From Alitiscatomonas aceti (GTDB taxonomy: Bacteria > Bacillota > Clostridia > Lachnospirales > Lachnospiraceae): a stretch of DNA of 64,000 bases. Where the stretch lies: contig NZ_JAOQJF010000005.1 in NCBI RefSeq assembly GCF_025567195.1, positions 1-64,000 of the forward strand. Direction: 5' to 3'. Of this stretch, positions 7,800-16,249 are shown piece by piece. The notes under the pieces were generated by a model. The model saw only the letters and a list, made by a program, of their open reading frames with translations, was not told the origin of the DNA and ran no database searches. Within the stretch, counting starts at the first letter, position 1; every line of letters starts with the position of its first letter. A program made the translations under genes and the position numbers.

Positions 7800-8576
7800 T
7801 TACTTTATATCTTTTCTTTGAAACAGAACGATTCCGGCAGCCGCTGTTCCCAGGATCCACAGGCCATTGCAGAGGACCGCCCTCATGGGCTCCCATACCT
7901 CCCAGCAGGAAAGCTGGGCGGCCTGCCCGCACGGGTTCAAATCATGTAAGATCCCATACAGGACTCTTTTTGCTCCTTCCACGTAATGCGGGTTCAGGGC
8001 CCCATTTTTATACCGGGTCTGCACCAGTATCTGGTTGGTGTGCAGACTGAGAAACAGCATTCCAAAAGAGATCCCCATACACCATACGACCGCCCGGGTC
8101 TGGTCCCCGCACAAAAGTGTAATGACACAGAACAGACAGGCGATCGCTGCGCTCATGCTGAGGCCCAGGGCAAAATACCCGGCAAACAGGTCCGGCTCCA
8201 CGTTATTTTCAAAAAAGAACCGGGCCGTCCCAAAGGTATAGAGGACCGTAACGGAATAGACCAGGCCGCAGGCAATGCAGCTTGTCACGAGCTGGGAAAG
8301 GACCACCTGGCTCCGGCTTTTGGAAAAGATCAGCTTATTCCGGATAAACCCATCGGCAAAGTCCCTTCCTGTAAATACGCTGACCATGGCGGCAGCAGCC
8401 ACACCATAAAAGCTCAGAGGAAGAAAGATCACCCGGCTTAAGGGGACCGTATACTCCATACTGGTGGCCTGCATCACCATAAATACCGAGGCTATGACCA
8501 GCATTCCAATGAGGCAGGACCAGAAAGCTGCACTTTTTTTCAGACGGTATAAGCTGGCAGAAAGCAGTCTAATCAT
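7800..8576 (-). CDS. ABC-2 type transporter permease
   Basis: The 258-residue protein has about six hydrophobic segments and the sequence FTGRDFADGFIRNKLIFSKS after the second one, typical of ABC-2 permeases in BcrAB/lantibiotic-immunity-like exporters. It would pair with the ATPase encoded upstream. The ATG at 8576 overlaps the ATPase stop and has GGAGG eight bases upstream. A GTG at 8585 is possible but abuts the ribosome site. Confidence 0.87.
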   Translation of the reverse strand: MIRLLSASLYRLKKSAAFWSCLIGMLVIASVFMVMQATSMEYTVPLSRVIFLPLSFYGVAAAAMVSVFTGRDFADGFIRNKLIFSKSRSQVVLSQLVTSCIACGLVYSVTVLYTFGTARFFFENNVEPDLFAGYFALGLSMSAAIACLFCVITLLCGDQTRAVVWCMGISFGMLFLSLHTNQILVQTRYKNGALNPHYVEGAKRVLYGILHDLNPCGQAAQLSCWEVWEPMRAVLCNGLWILGTAAAGIVLFQRKDIK

Positions 8577-9483
8577 GGCTTCCACCTCCGATCAGGGAAA
8601 GATAGTAGCTTTCCAGGCTTTCATCCTTCTCCGTCATGGACAGCACCTCACAGCCCTCCTCTGCCAGGGAAACGGCAAGCTGCGTTACACTGGGCTTTGC
8701 AAACAGGTCGGCCGTGGTTTCCGAGGTGATCCTGTACTCCAGGTGCATGGAATCCAGGACACGGGCCAGGATCCCTGTATCGCTTACCTCCATGCGGATA
8801 CACTTGCGGCAGGCAGCATCCAGCTCTTCTGCGCTCAGTTCTTTTACCATGCGGCCATGATCTATGATCCCATAGTGGGTCGCCAGCCGGGAAAGCTCGT
8901 CCAGAATATGGCTGGAGATCAGGACCGTGATCCGCCTTTCACGATTCAGCTTCAGGATCAGCTCACGGATCTCCACGATCCCCTGGGGATCCAGTCCGTT
9001 GACCGGTTCATCCAGGACAAGGAGATCCGGATCCCCGGCAAGGGCAATGGCAATGCCCAGCCGCTGCTTCATGCCCATGGAAAAGTTCTTTACCTTTTTC
9101 TTTCCAGTGTCCTCAAGTCCCACCAGCTTCAGCAGCCCGGGGATCCCATCATAAGACGGCAGCCCCAGAATAAGATACTGCTGTTTCAGATTCTCTTCCG
9201 CCGTCATATCCATATAAACAGCCGGTGTCTCCACCACGGCTCCCATGCGCCGGCGGGCCCTGGACATGTCCCTGCTGCCGCTCTGGATGCCGTAAAGAGT
9301 AAAATCGCCGGAAGACGGCTCCTGCAGTCCGCAGATCAGACGGATCAGCGTGGTCTTGCCCGCCCCGTTCTTTCCCACAAAGCCATAGACCGAGCCTTCG
9401 GGAACATTCATCGTAAGGCCGTTCAGTGCCTGGAAATTTTTATATTTTTTTGTCAGGCTGTTGGTCTGCAAAACATAGCGCAT
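8569..9483 (-). CDS. ABC transporter ATP-binding protein (BcrA-like)
   Basis: The 304-residue ATPase has Walker A GKNGAGKTT (about 37-45), a signature region KNFSMGMKQRLGIAIAL and Walker B PDLLVLDEPVNGLDP. The C-terminal third is the extension common in BcrA/lantibiotic-immunity ATPases. It would energise export or expulsion of a membrane-active compound through the downstream permease. A strong AGGAGG site precedes the ATG. The preceding intergenic region (9484-9560) has an extended -10 (TGTATACT) and two TTGAC words, possible targets of the adjacent response regulator. Confidence 0.92.
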   Translation of the reverse strand: MRYVLQTNSLTKKYKNFQALNGLTMNVPEGSVYGFVGKNGAGKTTLIRLICGLQEPSSGDFTLYGIQSGSRDMSRARRRMGAVVETPAVYMDMTAEENLKQQYLILGLPSYDGIPGLLKLVGLEDTGKKKVKNFSMGMKQRLGIAIALAGDPDLLVLDEPVNGLDPQGIVEIRELILKLNRERRITVLISSHILDELSRLATHYGIIDHGRMVKELSAEELDAACRKCIRMEVSDTGILARVLDSMHLEYRITSETTADLFAKPSVTQLAVSLAEEGCEVLSMTEKDESLESYYLSLIGGGSHD

Positions 9484-9560
9484 ACTTTTTACCTCCTTTA
9501 ATGACTCCAGTATACAAAATAAAAGTCAAGAAAGTGGTCTGGAAAAACGTCAAAATCTGG

Positions 9561-10232
9561 TCAGGATTTCTGTTCTGTTAACCGGAACCCGATCCCACAC
9601 ACCGTTTCAATGGGATCCCCACCGCTGACGGCCTGTAATTTCTTACGCAGGTTGCTGATGTGCTGTTTCAAAGACCTCTGGGTACAGTCCGGCGTGTCCA
9701 TGCTGATCCGTTCCAGAAGGACGCTCTTTGCAATGACCTGTCTGGGATTTTCCATCAAAAGCTTCAGAATGGCATATTCTGTCCGGGTCAGCTTCACGGC
9801 CTGTCCCTGGACTGTCAGAGAAAACGTCTCTGTATCCAGCGCCAGATCTCCAACAGAAAGAACACCGCTCTGCCCATGCTGCTCTGCCCTGCGGAGCTGG
9901 ACCGTAATGCGGGCCAGAAGTTCCTTGGTGTCAAAGGGCTTTGTCATATAATCTGCTGCGCCTCCCAGCAGAAGGTTTACCTTATCCTGCACATCCACCT
10001 TTGCACTGAGAACGATCACAGGGATCTTCCCAATATGCGGCAGAACCTCCTCGCCGGAAAGTCCGGGCAGCATCAGATCCAGCAGCACCAGATCCATTTT
10101 TTTATTTGACAGGAGATACAGCGCTTCTGTGCCTGAGTAGGCACGGAGAACGGAATAGCCTTCCTTTGTCAGGATCTCCTCCAGCATATCTCCAATATGG
10201 ATATCATCATCTATGATCGCGATCGTTTTCAT
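9561..10232 (-). CDS. OmpR/PhoB-type response regulator
   Basis: The regulator has 223 residues: a receiver with IIDDD, phospho-acceptor Asp in LVLLDLMLPG and Lys in YMTKPFD, then a winged-helix domain ending PIETVCGIGFRL. It should bind DNA upstream of the ABC genes when phosphorylated by the kinase at 6884-7789. I place the start at the ATG at 10232 (MKTIAII), because the 11 residues upstream (from 10265) do not fit the family; the ribosome site is weak in either case. It lies 67 bases after rlmH and may also be read from upstream. Confidence 0.9.
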   Translation of the reverse strand: MKTIAIIDDDIHIGDMLEEILTKEGYSVLRAYSGTEALYLLSNKKMDLVLLDLMLPGLSGEEVLPHIGKIPVIVLSAKVDVQDKVNLLLGGAADYMTKPFDTKELLARITVQLRRAEQHGQSGVLSVGDLALDTETFSLTVQGQAVKLTRTEYAILKLLMENPRQVIAKSVLLERISMDTPDCTQRSLKQHISNLRKKLQAVSGGDPIETVCGIGFRLTEQKS

Positions 10233-10299
10233 CGTATCCCCGCTGTCTGTTTGGTCTTCCGGCATGGCCGGGAGACGGGCTTGTGGTTCGCCCCTGGCA

Positions 10300-10779
10300 T
10301 TATTTATGGTATGGTTCTCCCTGGATGATCCGGTAGCTGCGGTAGATCTGCTCCAGCAGAATGACCCGCATCAGCTGATGGGGAAAGGTCATTTTGGAAA
10401 AGCTCAGCTTATAATCGGCCCGGGAAAGCACCTCCTTTGACAGTCCCAGGGAGCCGCCGATGATGAACACCAGCTGGCTCACGCCGGAGATCCCCCATTT
10501 TTCGATCTTTCCCGCCAGCTCCACCGAATCCAGCATGGCCCCGTCGATGGCAAGGGCGATGACGAAGCTGCCGTCCTTGATATTTTCCAGGATCCGTTTT
10601 CCTTCTTTTTCTTTGATCTGGGTCTCCAGGGCCTCGCTGGCTCCATCCGGCGTCTTTTCGTCGGTCACCTGGATCACATCCAGCTTACAGTAACGGCTCA
10701 GGCGCTTGGCGTATTCGCTTATGGCGTCCTGGTAAAATTTTTCTTTGATTTTCCCTACGGTGATCAGCGTGATCCTCAT
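10300..10779 (-). CDS. rlmH: 23S rRNA pseudouridine-1915 N3-methyltransferase
   Basis: The 159-residue protein matches RlmH throughout: start MRITLITVGKIKEKF, the SPOUT knot segment FIIGGSLGLSKEV (about 107-119) and the invariant C-terminus RSYRIIQGEPYHK. It methylates pseudouridine 1915 in helix 69 of 23S rRNA using S-adenosylmethionine. The start overlaps the upstream acetyltransferase stop by four bases, so the two are translationally coupled. Confidence 0.96.
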   Translation of the reverse strand: MRITLITVGKIKEKFYQDAISEYAKRLSRYCKLDVIQVTDEKTPDGASEALETQIKEKEGKRILENIKDGSFVIALAIDGAMLDSVELAGKIEKWGISGVSQLVFIIGGSLGLSKEVLSRADYKLSFSKMTFPHQLMRVILLEQIYRSYRIIQGEPYHK

Positions 10780-11300
10780 GATTTCTGGTCCTCAAATTCC
10801 AAAAGCATATCGTACCACACTGCCCCGCCGTGGACCGAGGCGGATACGCCCATGTTTTTATAGCCGAATTTCTCGTAGTAATGGATCAGTCGGTCCTTGC
10901 ACGTTAGGATCAGGCCTTTCCGGCCTTTGGCTCTGGCGTCTCCGATCATATGCTCCATGAGCAGGGCGGCAATGCCGCAGTTTCTGTATTCCGGCAGCAC
11001 GTCCAGGCCGAAAATGCTCTGATATGCGCCCTCAGGGTCGTGGAGGCTGCTGTCCTCATACATTTCGTCCCGGATGGTGGTCTCATTGGTCACACAGCCG
11101 TTGATAAAGCCTATGATCTGTCCGTTATGTACGGCCAGGAAAAAAGACTCCGGAAACGCGGCCAGACGATGGGCAAAGGACTGGCGTCCCGCCGCCTCGG
11201 CGGCGGGGAAGCAGACGGCCTCCACAGCGGTAACGGCGTCAAGGTCCGCGGGAGAGGCCTGGATGATTTTGATGTCTGTTTTGATGTTTGTATTTTGCAT
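10776..11300 (-). CDS. GNAT family N-acetyltransferase
   Basis: The 174-residue protein has the GNAT core: an N-terminal segment (LDAVTAVEAVCFP), central strands with FFLAVHNGQIIGFING, and the acetyl-CoA loop LDVLPEYRNCGIAALLMEHM (motif R/Q-x-x-G/A as RNCGIA). The C-terminal part HYYEKFGYKNMGVSASVHGG resembles the arylalkylamine branch. The substrate is unknown. It overlaps rlmH by four bases. Confidence 0.87.
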   Translation of the reverse strand: MQNTNIKTDIKIIQASPADLDAVTAVEAVCFPAAEAAGRQSFAHRLAAFPESFFLAVHNGQIIGFINGCVTNETTIRDEMYEDSSLHDPEGAYQSIFGLDVLPEYRNCGIAALLMEHMIGDARAKGRKGLILTCKDRLIHYYEKFGYKNMGVSASVHGGAVWYDMLLEFEDQKS

Positions 11301-11330
11301 GGTGATCTCCTTTGAAGGTGGGGTTGGGGG

Positions 11331-11574
11331 GATTGGGATGATGGACTACGCAGTGCCAAGCCAGGGAAAGCCGGAGGCTTCCCCTGCCTCGCGGGCGTTC
11401 GCCCTATGAAAAAACGCAGCCGGCGATCTGCTTTCATGCGGGCATGATGCCGGGATTGGGATGATAGACTCCGCAGTGCCAAGCCAGGGAAAGCCGGAGG
11501 TTTCCCCTGGCTCGCGGGCGTTCGCCCTATGAAAAAACGCAGCCGGCGATCTGCTTTCATGCAAGCATGACGCA
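11331..11574. repeat. Tandem 122-base duplication (repeat C)
   Basis: Two consecutive units, 11331-11452 and 11453-11574, are nearly identical at a period of 122 bases. Each contains an inverted repeat (AGCCAGGGAAA with TTTCCCCTGGCT in unit 2), a GGGC-GTTC-GCCC hairpin and the block CTATGAAAAAACGCAGCCGG. Frames across it repeat the peptide MKADRRLRFF, but this looks like a by-product of a non-coding repeat. The element fills the gap between the orphan response regulator and the acetyltransferase gene. No other gene is seen in 11301-11608. Confidence 0.85.
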
Positions 11575-11608
11575 GATCTCGGGCTGTGTTTTTTCGCACT
11601 GCTCATTG

Positions 11609-12307
11609 CTATGCGCGGAAGTAGTATCCCACTCCCCATTTGGTGTGGACGTATTTGGGGTCGCTGGGGCTGGGCTCGATCTTTTCTCTCAGGCGGCGGA
11701 CGTGGACGTCTACGGTACGCACGTCTCCGTTGTCCATGGCTTTGTTGCCCCAGACGTAGCCCAGAAGGGCCTCGCGACTGTATACTTTATTGGGGTTGGT
11801 CACGAGAAGCTCCAGAAGGTCGAACTCCTTGGCGGTCAGCTTGATCTCTTTTTCCTGGATGAAAACCCGTCTTCCTTCCCGGTCCAGCTTCAGATCGCCG
11901 CACACCACCATATGATCCTCCTGGCGTCCGTTTTTCCCATTCCTTCTGGAGTTCCGGCGCATGATGGCTTTGATCCTGGCTTTTACCTCCAGGATATTGA
12001 AGGGCTTGGTGATATAATCGTCGGCTCCATATTCCAGGCCCAGGATCTTATCCATGTCCCCGCCCTTGGCGGTCAGCATGATAATAGGCATCTCAGAAAA
12101 CTCCCGGATCGCCTGGCAGACCTCAAACCCGTCGTGGCCGGGCAGCATCACATCCAGAAGCACCACATCGTACTCCCTTTCCTTCGCCTTTTCGATCGCC
12201 TCGTTTCCATCATATGCGCAGTCTACTTCCATTCCATCCTGTTCCAGACTGAACCGGATGCCCTTTACGATCAGTTTTTCATCGTCAACAACCAGAACTC
12301 TTGCCAT
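11609..12307 (-). CDS. Orphan PhoB/WalR-type response regulator
   Basis: The protein has 232 residues: receiver (VLVVDDE, phospho-Asp in VVLLDVMLPG, Lys in DYITKPFN) and a winged-helix effector with LTAKEFDLLELLV and VRTVDVHVRRLREKIE, closing with KWGVGYYFR. It resembles WalR/YycF and PhoB. The start is ATG at 12307, placed by GTGGAGGAG directly upstream; it follows comEA by 12 bases. No kinase gene lies next to it; where a kinase gene would be expected, the 122-base tandem repeat is found instead. Its partner must be encoded elsewhere or was lost. Confidence 0.92.
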   Translation of the reverse strand: MARVLVVDDEKLIVKGIRFSLEQDGMEVDCAYDGNEAIEKAKEREYDVVLLDVMLPGHDGFEVCQAIREFSEMPIIMLTAKGGDMDKILGLEYGADDYITKPFNILEVKARIKAIMRRNSRRNGKNGRQEDHMVVCGDLKLDREGRRVFIQEKEIKLTAKEFDLLELLVTNPNKVYSREALLGYVWGNKAMDNGDVRTVDVHVRRLREKIEPSPSDPKYVHTKWGVGYYFRA

Positions 12308-12319
12308 TTTCTCCTCCAC

Positions 12320-13015
12320 TCAAACTGTTATCCTGTCTTTTATCTTCTGAAAACCAGCATTCTTGATGCCAGGGACCTTCATGATATCTTCTATCTTTTT
12401 AAAGCCTCCGGATTCTTCCCGGTAACGGATGATATCCTCCGCCTTTGATTCGCCGATCCCGCTCAAGGTCATCAGCGCTTCCTTACTGGCTGTATTAAGG
12501 TTCACAAGCCCGCGGGATCCCGGACCTCCGCCTTCAGACGTCCCGGATGCTTCCAGGGTCCTGGCCTCTTCCCGGTCATATACAGTGATCTTCATTCCGT
12601 CCATGATCTTCTCTGCCAGATTTAAGGCTTCGGCAGCCGCTTCCTCTGTAAAGCCTCCGGCCGCCTCCACAGCCTCGTACACGCGGCTTCCCTCCGGCAG
12701 CTCATAAACGCCCGGCTCCTTCACCTGGCCGCAGATATGTACAAAGTACCCGGGCCTTTCAACCTCTGCCCGGGCGCTTTCTGTTTCTGTATTTGGACCG
12801 GCTTCTGCTCCATGGGTCCCAGGGCTGCCCGCCCCTTCACCGGCCCATGGGGCGCTTCCTTCTGCCCCGTCCGCCGTCTGCACCCCGGCCCCTCCGGCCG
12901 CCGTCTCCCCTTCCAGGACTATGCTTCCCTCCCGGAAAAGAGAACCGCCGTAGCAGACTCCGGCCACTATGAAAAAAGCCGCTGCCAGAACGGCCTTCCA
13001 GTATCCTTTTGCCAT
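12320..13015 (-). CDS. comEA: ComEA-like competence/DNA-binding protein
   Basis: This 231-residue protein has an N-terminal membrane anchor (about 7-25), an acidic Gly/Ala-rich spacer, a SLBB-type domain (YFVHICGQVKEPGVYELPEG, about 93-112) and a C-terminal double helix-hairpin-helix (VNLNTASKEALMTLSGIGES and KVPGIKNAGFQKIKD). ComEA binds double-stranded DNA outside the membrane during uptake. A TTGTTT-17-TAGAAT promoter lies upstream. No other competence gene is in the window, so use in natural transformation is an inference. Confidence 0.9.
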   Translation of the reverse strand: MAKGYWKAVLAAAFFIVAGVCYGGSLFREGSIVLEGETAAGGAGVQTADGAEGSAPWAGEGAGSPGTHGAEAGPNTETESARAEVERPGYFVHICGQVKEPGVYELPEGSRVYEAVEAAGGFTEEAAAEALNLAEKIMDGMKITVYDREEARTLEASGTSEGGGPGSRGLVNLNTASKEALMTLSGIGESKAEDIIRYREESGGFKKIEDIMKVPGIKNAGFQKIKDRITV

Positions 13016-13065
13016 ATTCGCACCTCCCGAAAAATATTCCGGAAGATACTGCTCTGCCTTCTTCT

Positions 13066-13094
13066 ATTCTATCCAAACCACCGGCCAAAAACAA
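13066..13094 (-). promoter_or_regulatory. Promoter of comEA and the orphan regulator
   Basis: On the minus strand TTGTTT (13089-13094) and TAGAAT (13066-13071) are 17 bases apart, about 50 bases before comEA. Confidence 0.6.
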
Positions 13095-13123
13095 GTCTAT
13101 TTTTGAAAACTTTCTCTCTGCCC

Positions 13124-13552
13124 TTACCAGCGAAACACAATGATCCCGGCAATGGCAACAGCGGCTCCCAGAAGCTTTCTCCACTCAAACCCGGCCCTCT
13201 CCACTCCGAACATCCCAAACACCTCCACCACATAAGAGACCAGGATCTGCGTCACCACGATCAGCAGCGTGGCCCTGGCCGGTCCCAGCCCGTCCATGCT
13301 CTTAATGACCGTCCATGTGATGAACGCGCCCATGACTCCGCCCAGCAGCATGTATTTTCTGTCTATGGAAAACATGCCCCAGATCTCTCCGCGGCCCGTA
13401 CAGAAATAAAGGACCACACACGTAATAAGCGCCGTGGCCTGGACCCAGCCGGCCGCTGCCCAGATACTGCTCTGCTTTGTGACCTCCGTATTAAAGACGC
13501 CCTGAAGGCTCATGAGCGCCCCCGAGATCAGCGCCACCAGAATTCCCCACAT
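13124..13552 (-). CDS. YdcZ/DUF606-type DMT transporter
   Basis: The 142-residue protein has about five hydrophobic segments and the DUF606 features GALMSLQGVFNTEV near the start and a mid-protein ARATLLIVVTQ. It belongs to the small members of the drug/metabolite transporter superfamily, which often act as pairs. It is a single gene with AGGAGG upstream; its substrate is unknown. Confidence 0.85.
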   Translation of the reverse strand: MWGILVALISGALMSLQGVFNTEVTKQSSIWAAAGWVQATALITCVVLYFCTGRGEIWGMFSIDRKYMLLGGVMGAFITWTVIKSMDGLGPARATLLIVVTQILVSYVVEVFGMFGVERAGFEWRKLLGAAVAIAGIIVFRW

Positions 13553-13621
13553 AAAAAACCTCCTGAAAATAGATTACCTGTAACCAGTATGCCATTTCCA
13601 GGAGATTTTTATTCAGTCTGC

Positions 13622-14485
13622 TCAGTTCTGCGCCTGTTCCGCTCCATATTTCCGCATGGCCGCCTCCGCCAGATGACGGCACAGCACTGCCGTTGTCACA
13701 GAACCCACGCCCCCAGGCACCGGTGTGGCGGCGGCCGCCGCTGCGGCTTCCAGTCCGTCCCACTCCACATCGCCCTTAAGAGCTCCGTTTTCATCCACAT
13801 TGATCCCCACGTCAGCCACCACTGCGCCGGGCTTCACAAACTCCCCGGAGATCATTCCCGCCTTACCGGCCGCCGCCACCAGGATGTCCGCCTCCCGGCA
13901 CACGGCTTTCAGATCCGCCGTTTTCGTATGACAGACGGTGACTGTGGCGTTTTCCTTTAAAAACAGCATGGACAGCGGCCGTCCCACCACCATGCTCCGG
14001 CCCACCACCACGGCCCGCTTTCCCTCCATGGGGATCTGGTAGGTCTTTAGGATCTCAATGACTGCCTCCGCCGTACATGGAGCAAAGCCGTCCTTCTCTC
14101 CCGCAAAGATCCTGGCCCGGTTCACCGGGCTGATCCCGTCCAGATCCTTCTCCGGCCGGATCAGCTCCTCAAAGGTACGGCCGTTCATGTGGCGCGGCAG
14201 AGGACAGAATAACAGGATCCCGTCGATGGAAGGATCGTCATTGATCTTCTGGAATTCTGCCTGGAACTCCCCTTCGCGGATGAATTCCGGAAATGCAAAG
14301 GACCGGGCCTCCATGCCAAAGGATGCGATCTTTTTCATCACATTCCTCTCATACGACAGATCGTCCGGCCTCTCGCCGACCCGAACGATGGCCGCCGTGG
14401 GAACATGGCCCCCAAGCCCTTCCACCATTTCCTGCACCTCTTTTTTGATCCTTGCCGCCGCTTCTGATCCCTTTAATACCAGCAT
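13622..14485 (-). CDS. folD: Methylene-THF dehydrogenase/cyclohydrolase
   Basis: The 287-residue enzyme fits FolD: the Tyr/Lys active-site helix SYERNVMKKIASFG, the ILLFCPLPRHM segment, the nucleotide loop VVVGRSMVVGRPLSMLF and the C-terminal PVPGGVGSVTTAVL. It interconverts 5,10-methylene-THF, methenyl-THF and 10-formyl-THF. The start is ATG at 14485 (MLVLKGSEAAARI) after AGGAGGTG; the upstream in-frame extension is azlD sequence in another frame. It follows azlD by 37 bases and may be co-transcribed with azlCD. Confidence 0.94.
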   Translation of the reverse strand: MLVLKGSEAAARIKKEVQEMVEGLGGHVPTAAIVRVGERPDDLSYERNVMKKIASFGMEARSFAFPEFIREGEFQAEFQKINDDPSIDGILLFCPLPRHMNGRTFEELIRPEKDLDGISPVNRARIFAGEKDGFAPCTAEAVIEILKTYQIPMEGKRAVVVGRSMVVGRPLSMLFLKENATVTVCHTKTADLKAVCREADILVAAAGKAGMISGEFVKPGAVVADVGINVDENGALKGDVEWDGLEAAAAAAATPVPGGVGSVTTAVLCRHLAEAAMRKYGAEQAQN

Positions 14486-14522
14486 GCAAAACACCTCCTC
14501 AGATACCCAAAACTGCCAGTTC

Positions 14523-14840
14523 CTATAAAAGAAGCTCCACAATATACACGACTGCGATGGCAGAGCAGGCCACCGTCACCAGTCCCTTCCTGTAATAGCT
14601 CAGGACAAACGCCGTCGCCGTTCCTGCCAGGGCCGAAACAAGATTTCCTGTGGATGTGAACACATCCGGGAAGGTCATGGCCACCAGTACCGCATAGGGC
14701 GTATAATCCAGGAACGACCGTATATATCTGGACCTGATCTGTTTTCTGAAAACTGTAAGGGGCAGTACCCGGGGCACGTACGTCACCAGCGCCATGAGAA
14801 ATATACAGATCACTGCCCGCTTCATATCAAGCGATTCCAT
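14523..14840 (-). CDS. azlD: Branched-chain amino acid exporter subunit AzlD
   Basis: The 105-residue membrane protein has about four hydrophobic segments and the AzlD features TYVPRVLPLTVF and YTPYAVLVAMTFPDVF. With AzlC it forms an exporter for branched-chain amino acids and their analogues. Its ATG overlaps the last base of the azlC stop (TAATG), so the two are coupled. A later ATG at 14825 is possible. Confidence 0.9.
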   Translation of the reverse strand: MESLDMKRAVICIFLMALVTYVPRVLPLTVFRKQIRSRYIRSFLDYTPYAVLVAMTFPDVFTSTGNLVSALAGTATAFVLSYYRKGLVTVACSAIAVVYIVELLL

Positions 14841-15571
14841 TACTCCGTCTCCCCCTCCTTTTTCACGTATTCCGCCTCATCCCTGGGGAACAGGGCCGCT
14901 CCCAGTCCGGCTCCAGCCACCGTGGACAGGATGATCCGGAAGCCCGGGGAGATAAAGGAAAATACAGGGATATATTTTAACATACAGTTGGCCGCCACTG
15001 CCATCACAACGATCAGAAATACATGAATGGAATCCCGGGAGGCCGGTACGATCAGCGCAATAAACATACCGTATAAAGCGATCCCCATGGCATTCTGGAG
15101 GGCTTCCGGCAGCACTGCCGAAATGCTTCCGCCCAGGACCGTGCCCAGATTCCAGCCCAGGATCGGGAATAGGATCAGTCCAAACAGATAGGGCGCCCGG
15201 AGGATCCCAGGCTTCAGGGACGCCATGACAAAGGTTTCGTCTGTGATCCCAAAGCCAAAGCCCATTCTGGAAAGGATCCCTGTTCCCTTCTCCAGCCGCT
15301 GTCCCAGGGACAGGGACATGAGCATGTAGCGGATGTTGATCACAAAGGTAGTCATGGCCACCTCGATGTATCCGGCTCCCTGGAGGATCAGGTTCGTACC
15401 TGCAAACTGTCCGGCGCTGGTCAGATTCGTTAAGGAGATCAGCGCCGCCGCCCACAGGGGAAGTCCCCCGGAAACCGCGATAAATCCAAAGGTAAACGCC
15501 ACCGGTGCGTATCCAAGCCCAATGGGAAAGCCATCCCTAAGCCCCTGGACCAGTTCTTTTCTTACGTTCAT
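14840..15571 (-). CDS. azlC: Branched-chain amino acid exporter subunit AzlC
   Basis: The 243-residue protein has about seven hydrophobic segments and the AzlC signature region FPIGLGYAPVAFTFGFIA near the start, then TSAGQFAGTNL and NIRYMLMSLSLGQRL. It is the large subunit of the AzlCD exporter. The start is ATG at 15571, because GGAGG is six bases upstream; an ATG at 15586 lies in front of that ribosome site. A strong promoter (15637-15665) precedes it. Confidence 0.92.
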   Translation of the reverse strand: MNVRKELVQGLRDGFPIGLGYAPVAFTFGFIAVSGGLPLWAAALISLTNLTSAGQFAGTNLILQGAGYIEVAMTTFVINIRYMLMSLSLGQRLEKGTGILSRMGFGFGITDETFVMASLKPGILRAPYLFGLILFPILGWNLGTVLGGSISAVLPEALQNAMGIALYGMFIALIVPASRDSIHVFLIVVMAVAANCMLKYIPVFSFISPGFRIILSTVAGAGLGAALFPRDEAEYVKKEGETE

Positions 15572-15636
15572 ATTCTGCCTCCGCATCTTCCGTCTCTGGC
15601 GTATGCCTCTTACATCTGTGGGAGGCCGCCTTCCTT

Positions 15637-15665
15637 ATTGTAGCACAATACGCGTCCCCGGTCAA
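15637..15665 (-). promoter_or_regulatory. Promoter of azlCD-folD
   Basis: On the minus strand TTGACC (15660-15665) and TACAAT (15637-15642) are 17 bases apart. The -35 lies directly after the stop codon of the upstream gene. Confidence 0.72.
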
Positions 15666-15667
15666 TT

Positions 15668-16249
15668 TTATCTGTTTTCTTCCACTGCCTCCATGTCGGC
15701 CGGATTCACCAGGATCCGCACCTCTGTGATATACGCCGGCTCATAGCTGGAGATCCGTTTCTCTTTCACTTCCTTTAAAAATTCGTCCTTACATTCCATA
15801 AAGATCTCCAGGTCGCCTCCCCGGCTGGAGGCCATGAGCTCCAGACGCCCCTGAGGCTCCCCGGCCGTCTTTTCTTTGGTCTGTCCGCCGTCCCCGCCTG
15901 GATCTTCCGCTCCAGGTCCCTCCAGAAATTCATAAAACTCCAGGAACGGCTCCACCCGCTTCTTATTATAAGTGACCTCATACCGGATGATCCCCTCCGG
16001 AACCGCCGGATCGGCCTCGATCCCATCGCTGACTCTCCGTCCCCAGAAGCCTGTGTCCACGATCAGGCTGCCTTTTTGCCGGTCAAATGAAAAATCCAGA
16101 TTCTTCGTCTCCAGATCCTCCCAGCCGATCTTCTTCTCCCCCGCATATGTAAAGGACGAATATTCCACCAGCGCGGTCCCTGCCCCGACACCGCAGAGCA
16201 GGACGCCTCCCAGGAATGTCCCAAATAAAATCTTCTGTATCCTACGCAT
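15668..16249 (-). CDS. Hypothetical membrane-anchored protein of the PadR/DUF1700 module
   Basis: I do not recognise a named family. The 193-residue product has one N-terminal membrane segment (LFGTFLGGVLLCGVGAGTAL), a predicted extracytoplasmic part with alternating hydrophobic residues (LDFSFDRQKGSLIVDTGFW) and a Gly/Asp-rich insert (about 110-130). Proteins in this position behind PadR and DUF1700 genes are often DUF4097-like beta-strand proteins, a weak inference. The ATG at 16249 overlaps the upstream stop. The upstream in-frame extension to 16312 lies inside that gene and is not used. Confidence 0.7.
   Translation of the reverse strand: MRRIQKILFGTFLGGVLLCGVGAGTALVEYSSFTYAGEKKIGWEDLETKNLDFSFDRQKGSLIVDTGFWGRRVSDGIEADPAVPEGIIRYEVTYNKKRVEPFLEFYEFLEGPGAEDPGGDGGQTKEKTAGEPQGRLELMASSRGGDLEIFMECKDEFLKEVKEKRISSYEPAYITEVRILVNPADMEAVEENR

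Noticed and set aside
11111..11599. Minus-strand frame repeating MKADRRLRFFIG twice
   Set aside because: The peptide repeat follows from the 122-base DNA duplication and its hairpins; the frame then runs into the acetyltransferase gene out of register.
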